DNA of 25,809 nucleotides from Echinostoma caproni. Taxonomy: Eukaryota > Platyhelminthes > Trematoda > Plagiorchiida > Echinostomatidae. A program made the translations under genes and the position numbers. Numbering within the stretch: position 1 is the stretch's first letter; each line of letters starts with the position of its first letter. Positions 20,406 to 25,809 of the stretch are shown here, piece by piece. Location of the stretch: the NCBI GenBank assembly GCA_900618425.1, contig UZAN01039458.1:139153-164961 (forward strand), given 5' to 3'. Under the pieces are notes generated by a model. That model searched no databases and was not told where the DNA came from. It saw only the letters and a program-made list of their open reading frames with translations.

Positions 20406-20640
20406 ACAGGTGCTCGGATCAATTCATTTTTCTGTGCATGATACAGCTCAGTCGATTTTTGTAAAGTGGTTCATTTAACAATGGCCAACCGAAAGCACTG
20501 GAAGAATGTTTCGACCCTGTCAGAGCTCGTCAGCAGTACTTGAAACATGGGCTCCTTTTCCCCACTAACTCAATTCTCATGAACCTCTAAAACATGTTTC
20601 GTTTGACTAATGAAGCCCAGTGCCCACTACATTGACCATC

Positions 20641-20720
20641 GACTATGAACCTAAAGGATTTGATTCCGAACCCGAGGGTTCCTGGTTCCAATGTCCACAC
20701 TGCCAAAAATCGCAATCATT
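20641..20720 (-). mobile_element. Weak tRNA-like (SINE) head
   Basis: On the minus strand, tggcagtgtgg (20695-20705) and cgggttcggaatc (20662-20674) resemble A and B boxes at tRNA-like spacing. The B box has an altered core. It may be a decayed SINE head or chance. Confidence 0.25.
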
Positions 20721-22643
20721 GATGACGAATCCCAGCAAAGATGAACCTCCTGTACCGGTGGACCAATACATCCGAGACCCCAAAATAATCATATTTTGAA
20801 GGGTTTTGTGTTCACCGTTGCACAAATCAAGTCAACTCAAGTAATCACTTTATACAACTTGAATAATGGATATTCAGGAACCACATAACCACGATGTGTC
20901 GACAATTTAAAAAATCGAAATGTAATACAGCAGTTGAAAGAAATGAAACCCACAGCCACAGCGAAAAATCAATGACATACCTGGGTGTTTATGATTGATT
21001 TAGTTTGGCATTTTGTGCAGATTTTCTGCACAGAGTTTATAGTTTGTAAGAAATCTGGTGAGATACAGTTCAATAGAGCGCCTGTAAAATTCAGTGCGTG
21101 CCTTTAACAGTTTATGATTGGAACGGGTTGATGGATAAGAGAGTCATTGACGAAAAGCAGAATAAAGAGGATGGGAAATATCAGATAAAATATTATTGGA
21201 GAAAGTTTTACATGACTTGAGGTGGTGTGCTACCACATGTTGTACCAGATGTTCCAGTGGTATAAGACTACAAACAGACAGAAACTTGAGGGATCGGGAA
21301 ATGAGTTTGAGGTCCTTGTTAAACAGACCGGGCAAGATACCAGGGACCCATAAGTCTAGTGAGGCAAAAGGCAAGCAAAACAAACCGGAAACAGAAAAAG
21401 GGATCAAATAGCGCCTTGCACTGCGCCTTGTGAGGATGGCAGCAGTGAAAGTGTATGATCATTGTAGCGTGTGAACTGCTGACGATTGAAGAAATAGTTG
21501 ACCAAGAATTCAATCGTAAGAGATTGAACACCGCTTGAAGAGAGAGAATTGGGCAGTAATTTTATCTAAATTTAATGCAATCAAAACATGCGGATAAGTA
21601 ACAAATTCCCGAGGAATAACAATCACTGGTCTGCCCCAATATTTATGAAAGCGACAGGAATCTGGAAGAAAAGGTTTGATTGACTGGCACAAGAACTTTG
21701 ATAAATCACACTGTGATAAATAACAAAATCTATTTCACAGACGAAGATTTTGCTTGGAATTCGATTATGGTTGAGATTTTCTTGTGCATCAAACCTCGGT
21801 CGTCATAGCTAGATGACACGAAATAATCCCCCCAACAAGAAGAAAGAGAGAAAAACCGTGCGAACTGAAAATATACACAAAGGTGGCGAAAAATTAGAAC
21901 GATCTTGATGAATACGTCCAGAACCGAGCAAAGGGTGAAAAAACGACTAAAAGCACGGATAAAAACCAGCTCCGATGGAGATTTTTAAAAGTAATGAAAT
22001 TAGAACCCTAATGATAGCAATTAAACCTCAATATTTTGAACGATAACGAACAATTAAATATTTCATTCTAATAGATGCAATTGATTAAGTTATAGATGAA
22101 CTCCACGATCAATTCAACACGTGGTTATCCTTTTCCGTAGCACAGCTTGCTGATAAAAATTTATTGAATGTTTTGCGACAACTGAGAGGAAATAACACGT
22201 GATGACAGCATGAAATGATAGACTCCGAGATCTGCCCGAAAAGGGACCACACGCTGCTGCGCATGCAGTGGGAAAGCAATCACCCCGTGTGTGGGCTTGT
22301 GCAATCAGGGATAATTTGGATAGCCGATAGATAGTCGGTTTCGCAATACACCGTTTCTCATGGTCTTTTCCACTCACGCTCACCGTGTCGGTGTTTCATT
22401 TCAAGTGAAAATTGTTTAGATCAACTTGCAGGAGAATACAGCACAACCGTAATCCGGTAAGTTTGAGGAACTGACTAACCAAGTGAGGCACAGTATAATC
22501 AAAGTGAGCTGGAGCGCCGACCAATTACGTTAGTGTAAACGTACGACTCAGTTTACGTAACAAGTTATAGCACCAGTTAATGTTCAAGGTTATCAAGATA
22601 ACTCAATAATCTTTAGTTTTTTTTCGTTAATGGTCTAAACCAA
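20721..22643. other. Gene-less stretch, unrecognised
   Basis: Open frames 21144-21407 (minus), 21196-21411 (plus) and 22114-22383 (minus) are unrecognised; the first two overlap on opposite strands. An imperfect palindrome lies at 22525-22560: ttacgt/acgtaa and gtaaac/gtttac arms around a short centre. Nothing else is identified. Confidence 0.4.
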
Positions 22644-22655
22644 TTGATTCCACAG

Positions 22656-22970
22656 AGCTTTCAATCAAAGCATACACATAAGCTCCTCCCTTACTTTGAG
22701 CAATTTACCGCAAAGTTTAATACCGACCTCGGGCTTTGCGTGAAGTTGAAACCCGGACAGACACAAGAGCTCTTGAATCTCGTCTGTGTGAGATTTAGTC
22801 GGAATTTAACCCTACTCGGTCCCAGATTCACTCACGGTCAAACATCCCGCAAAAACAAACCACCTAGAATTGTACTCATCATTCCCAAAGTTCAAACAGA
22901 CACAATCACTTCATTCAAGTTTTCTAAACGGTACGCAGTTGACCTGCATTCATATCCAGTAATCAGTTGA
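22656..22970 (+). other. Open frame behind a strong splice acceptor
   Basis: A run of T (about 22616-22624), a branch-like tctaaac and gattccacag form a good acceptor ending at 22655. From there one frame is open for 104 codons to a TGA (22968-22970). The peptide is basic (SFQSKHTHKLLPYF..., later SRKNKPPRIVLIIP) with no domain I recognise. The frame's own upstream start is TTG at 22644, not ATG, so only a spliced model would make it coding. It might be a terminal exon; chance remains likely. Confidence 0.25.
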
Positions 22971-23793
22971 CCCTACACAGTTGATACATGTCACAGCCTC
23001 TGGGATGGTTGTCGAACTTTTGAGACAAAGGGTAGACAATAATATAGGGTGGTTCAACTTTGGTAAAGAAGTCGCTTGGTAACCGCATCACCTACGAGAC
23101 ACGAATGTGCCATCCAATGCTCAGAACTTACACTAAGACAAGTGTGGTCTGAAGGCATGACGACGATTGGTAACGACGCACTAAATGACTGACTGCTATC
23201 CAGTCAGTGGGCGATATACTGGTATAACAACAGAATAGTGTCGTGGACAGCGATGGTGCAAAATTTCATAAGTGAATTATAGATCAAAGAGTCAGAAAGT
23301 GAAAGACGAAGAGACGTAGGTACACAAAAAATTAGTGTATTGACATTGGAAGGTGACACTAACATGAGCAGCTGATTGCTCTACCGAAAAGGGTAAACTC
23401 GTTCACATTGACGGGTGTGTGGGTGTTTTGAAATGAGACTGAGACTGCTACATGAACAATCGAAATCACTGCTACAGCAGTATTCAAACTTGATTTTCCC
23501 AAACAAGAATGATGCAGCCAGACCACATACACACGCCTGTATTATTGCGCTTTCTGAGCATTGAAAGACATTCGTATTTCGGGGATGATGAGGCTAAAAA
23601 GGAAGTTCACACACAGACGTCGAACTATGACGCTATGTCATCGTCTCTACCACTGGTCGCAAAGGATCGAGCGCGTCCTGTTCAACTTGGAAATAATGAG
23701 TACAGTTCTGTGTGACTTTTTCTGTCAGAGTGGGGTTTTCTTCTGTGACCAACAGTGAATTTCCGATGGCAAACAACTCATGGTGTTGTCAGA
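22971..23793. other. Gene-less stretch, unrecognised
   Basis: Frames at 23509-23715 and 23561-23758 overlap each other in different phases and carry no recognised motif. Confidence 0.45.
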
Positions 23794-24186
23794 TTATCCA
23801 ATGATAGTTGAGAGACAGGCAAAAGCTTCCACTTTTGGCATAGTAAATTCTGTTTCTAACTTTCGTTTTGGTCGTATTTGGGTTGTTCTAGGTTCAAAAG
23901 ATATAGCGTTAACTGGTGATGCGCTGAGTTTAACAGATGCATGGTTCTCACAACCCCTCCCCGATTTTCGGGGTTGGAATTTGTTGTGTCCGATTCTCGA
24001 TTGATCACAATGTACACAACAAGATATCACACGATGACACGAACACACGTACCTCAACGGCCACACTAATCGTCTAGCCTCTCGAGCACGATCACAGCAC
24101 AAATTGGACGCCACGAGCACTAGTAGCCTTCTCCCAGCTACGTAAGCAAGAACACAGTTAGTGCACAACGAACGTGTACTTGACAC
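23794..24186 (-). other. Unrecognised 130-codon open frame
   Basis: One of the longest uninterrupted frames in the window, but it opens with GTG (24186), so it is not a conventional eukaryotic gene; its first ATG lies in the last quarter. The first half is Cys/Arg-rich, the second half basic and polar (TTQIRPKRKLETEFTMPKVE). The frame crosses a hairpin (ccccga-ttt-tcgggg, 23959-23973) and, on the minus strand, a purine tract ggggagggg immediately followed by ttgtgagaacc. That combination could be a polypurine tract beside an LTR start. Likely part of a repeat; family unknown. Confidence 0.25.
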
Positions 24187-24287
24187 ACAGGAAGCAAGTC
24201 AATTTACAAGTTTTACTCTGGTGCTTATATGTGACTCAAAATAGCATCCATTAATGCAAGAAAAAGATTGTGCCAATCAAGCACACA

Positions 24288-24353
24288 GTTAGCAAAGTTC
24301 AATCTGTCATAGCTCACGGAGTTAGCAAAGTTCAATCGGTCATAGTTCACGGA
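24288..24353 (+). repeat. 33-base tandem duplication
   Basis: Two adjacent 33-base units (24288-24320 and 24321-24353) that begin gttagcaaagttcaatc and end ttcacgga/ctcacgga. By eye they differ at two positions. A recent local duplication. Confidence 0.9.
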
Positions 24354-24400
24354 ACAGACGGGCGGAGTGAATGTTTTCCGTATGACGCAATATCATTGAT

Positions 24401-24417
24401 TAATCTCCGCGAGATTA
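24401..24417. repeat. Short perfect inverted repeat
   Basis: taatctc-cgc-gagatta: seven-base arms around a three-base centre, flanked on both sides by ttgatta-like sequence. Confidence 0.85.
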
Positions 24418-24466
24418 GTATTGATTAAAGATGCTCCTAATTGAAAATACTCGAAAATAGCCAGTT

Positions 24467-24494
24467 TTAGGTAAAAAATAGTCTTTTTACCTAA
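24467..24494. repeat. Perfect 11-bp inverted repeat (hairpin)
   Basis: ttaggtaaaaa (24467-24477) and ttttt-acctaa (24484-24494) are exact reverse complements separated by six bases. It could form a stem-loop in either strand. No terminator or RNA gene context is evident. Confidence 0.9.
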
Positions 24495-24746
24495 CAGAAT
24501 TGTACATAAGTTTGATGCTAGTGGTGAGCTTTCAAGCCATTTTTCTCCTTGGTCTTACACCAAATCGCTCTCATCACCTTCCCCAATTCAACACTCTACA
24601 TCCGCTTTTCCTCAACTCATTCATCCCAGTGTCCCGTTCTGTAGACAAAGTATCGACTACGACGCTCGGATTTATTTATTTAACCTTCACGTAACTACCT
24701 AAGTATTTAATTGCTGAACTGCGGATGTAAACGCCTGACGGGTGAT

Positions 24747-24965
24747 ATGGAACAGAAATTATTGCTGGGATTTTCTTCGATGCTTTTCTATGGTGGTTTC
24801 ATCCCCTATCTAATCGTTTCACCTCCTATAGTCTCTTCTGTTTTTTTCTTCCTCATCAACACGATCTACGTAGGATTCGCAGACGCCTTCTTCCTGATCA
24901 CACATTTCAAAGATGCAGTTATTGCTATTTGCAAATTTCGTAATTTTTTGTACAATACTGAATAG
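24747..24965 (+). other. Possible small hydrophobic ORF
   Basis: From the ATG at 24747 the frame gives 72 residues to a TAG (24963-24965). Two hydrophobic stretches are visible (about residues 6-30, LLLGFSSMLFYGGFIPYLIV, and about 31-52, with FFFLINTIYVGF), followed by a charged end. Such composition arises easily from T-rich DNA, and the region is pyrimidine-rich. No homology recognised; probably not a gene. Confidence 0.2.
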
Positions 24966-25056
24966 TAGACAGTGACATTAAACAGCCACTGTCAGTGTCA
25001 TCTTGCCAACTCGAACAAGTGTTGGATGTAGCGAAATGGGTTACTGATTCGACAGT

Positions 25057-25095
25057 CCTCCTCCTCCAACCACCACCACCAACAACAGCAACAAA
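25057..25095 (+). repeat. CTC/CCA/CAA trinucleotide-rich tract
   Basis: Degenerate triplets pass from ctcctc through accaccacc to aacaacagcaac. A simple-sequence repeat with no associated frame of interest. Confidence 0.8.
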
Positions 25096-25239
25096 CTCGA
25101 AATAAACGAACCGATAGGCAGCCGAAAATGTTCTGGAATAACTTGAGTTTACACGGCACTCATAATAACAATTATTTTAAAATCTATCGGTCCTGTCAAC
25201 CACTGATACGAATCCCAAACTGAATGAGAGAATAAGTGT

Positions 25240-25350
25240 TGCTGGTGTTGTGAGCGGGGATCGAACATTAAAGGGCCGGTTACTGCTGCCGGAGCAAACA
25301 AACCCAATCAAATGCAATTGGTCAGCCCAACCACCTCACCGGTGCCCCAC
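25240..25350 (-). mobile_element. Candidate tRNA-derived SINE, copy 4
   Basis: On the minus strand an A-box-like ccggtgaggtggttgggc (25324-25341) precedes a good B box, tgttcgatccccgc (25253-25266). The spacing of about 57 bases is larger than usual and could reflect an insertion or a long variable arm. The body downstream continues with acaccagcaac. Supports a SINE head more than a tRNA gene. Confidence 0.45.
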
Positions 25351-25783
25351 ATCTATCCTTATTAAACAATCAACGTACACGCACAAACGCACTGCACCTG
25401 TCACACTCCTCAACTTGCCTAGCACTAACGCATGATTCTTTTCTCAGTGTGCGAATAGACCAATGTTTGTCACACGGAAGTGATGGCCGTCGGTCCCGGC
25501 TAATGGTGGTGGTAGTGATGACAACCACCACGATAACACCAAAACTGACCATATGATGTGGATCCGAACGAAAGGCATAAAATTGACAGACAGTTTAGTG
25601 CCTAGGATCTTACACCACCACAGTTTCACGATTCCTTCACTCATATAGGGCACCAGTCTTGATTTGCCCTAGACCAACCCAACCAAGCTAGCTAGCCAGC
25701 AAGCCCGCGCGTTCATACAACTCAGACGGAATGAGAGGCGCATCCAAATAGCGTCTATAGGGCGACCTATGTGTGCATCTGAA
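25351..25783. other. Gene-less stretch, unrecognised
   Basis: Short overlapping frames (25370-25552 and 25444-25653, both minus) run through a GGT/ACC-rich patch (25504-25540) and carry no recognised domain. A short gctagctagcca iteration lies near 25686-25698. Confidence 0.45.
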
Positions 25784-25809
25784 TCCCCCACCCCCACCCC
25801 TACCCCCCC
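25784..25809. repeat. C-rich tract at the end of the window
   Basis: The last 26 bases are almost pure C with isolated A and T. Low-complexity homopolymer of this kind often coincides with contig ends. Confidence 0.9.

Noticed and set aside
24288..24353. CRISPR-like repeat
   Set aside because: Two directly adjacent units without spacers, in a eukaryotic repeat-rich context; a simple tandem duplication.
24467..24494. Rho-independent terminator
   Set aside because: The stem is AT-rich with no gene upstream, and the window is eukaryotic in character.

Overview
This window looks like intergenic or intronic DNA from a large, repeat-rich invertebrate genome, most likely a parasitic flatworm of the liver/lung-fluke type. 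That assignment is inference. It rests on the mix of decayed Penelope-like elements with GIY-YIG endonucleases, RTE-like non-LTR retrotransposons and tRNA-derived SINE-like elements, on the absence of any long intact gene, and on a scaffold-type N gap. The species cannot be fixed from the sequence. No operons, ribosome binding sites or other prokaryotic organisation are seen.

Layout. 1-2380 holds a CATA microsatellite and two SINE-like elements with a common 3' tail. 2385-2795 is a decayed Penelope-like (PLE) fragment on the plus strand. 2796-4000 has nothing recognisable except a CA repeat. About 4215-6000 (minus) is the best-preserved element: most of the reverse transcriptase and C-terminal region of an RTE-like retrotransposon, broken by stops and frameshifts and missing its YADD catalytic box. 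About 6820-8240 (minus) is a second PLE relic with both RT motifs and a GIY-YIG domain. 8519-8888 (minus) looks like a solo or 3' LTR preceded by a purine-rich tract. 9465-9677 is a possible exon. 10024-10527 is an assembly gap.

The second half is sparser. 10530-15480 holds only unrecognised open frames. 15480-15960 (plus) is a third PLE endonuclease relic. 16854-17159 is an open frame that stops inside an AATAAA. 17537-17637 is a possible small exon whose flank shares sequence blocks with the 9.4-9.8 kb region. About 19345-20100 (minus) is the 3' part of a second RTE-like copy. SINE-like units lie near 20.3, 20.7 and 25.3 kb. 22.6-25 kb contains open frames of unknown meaning, a 33-bp tandem duplication and strong short hairpins. 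The window ends in a C-rich tract.

No gene can be called with confidence. Nothing suggests a cooperating gene system; the story is layered insertion and decay of retroelements. Many of the longer open frames begin at TTG or GTG rather than ATG, so they are open stretches, not genes.
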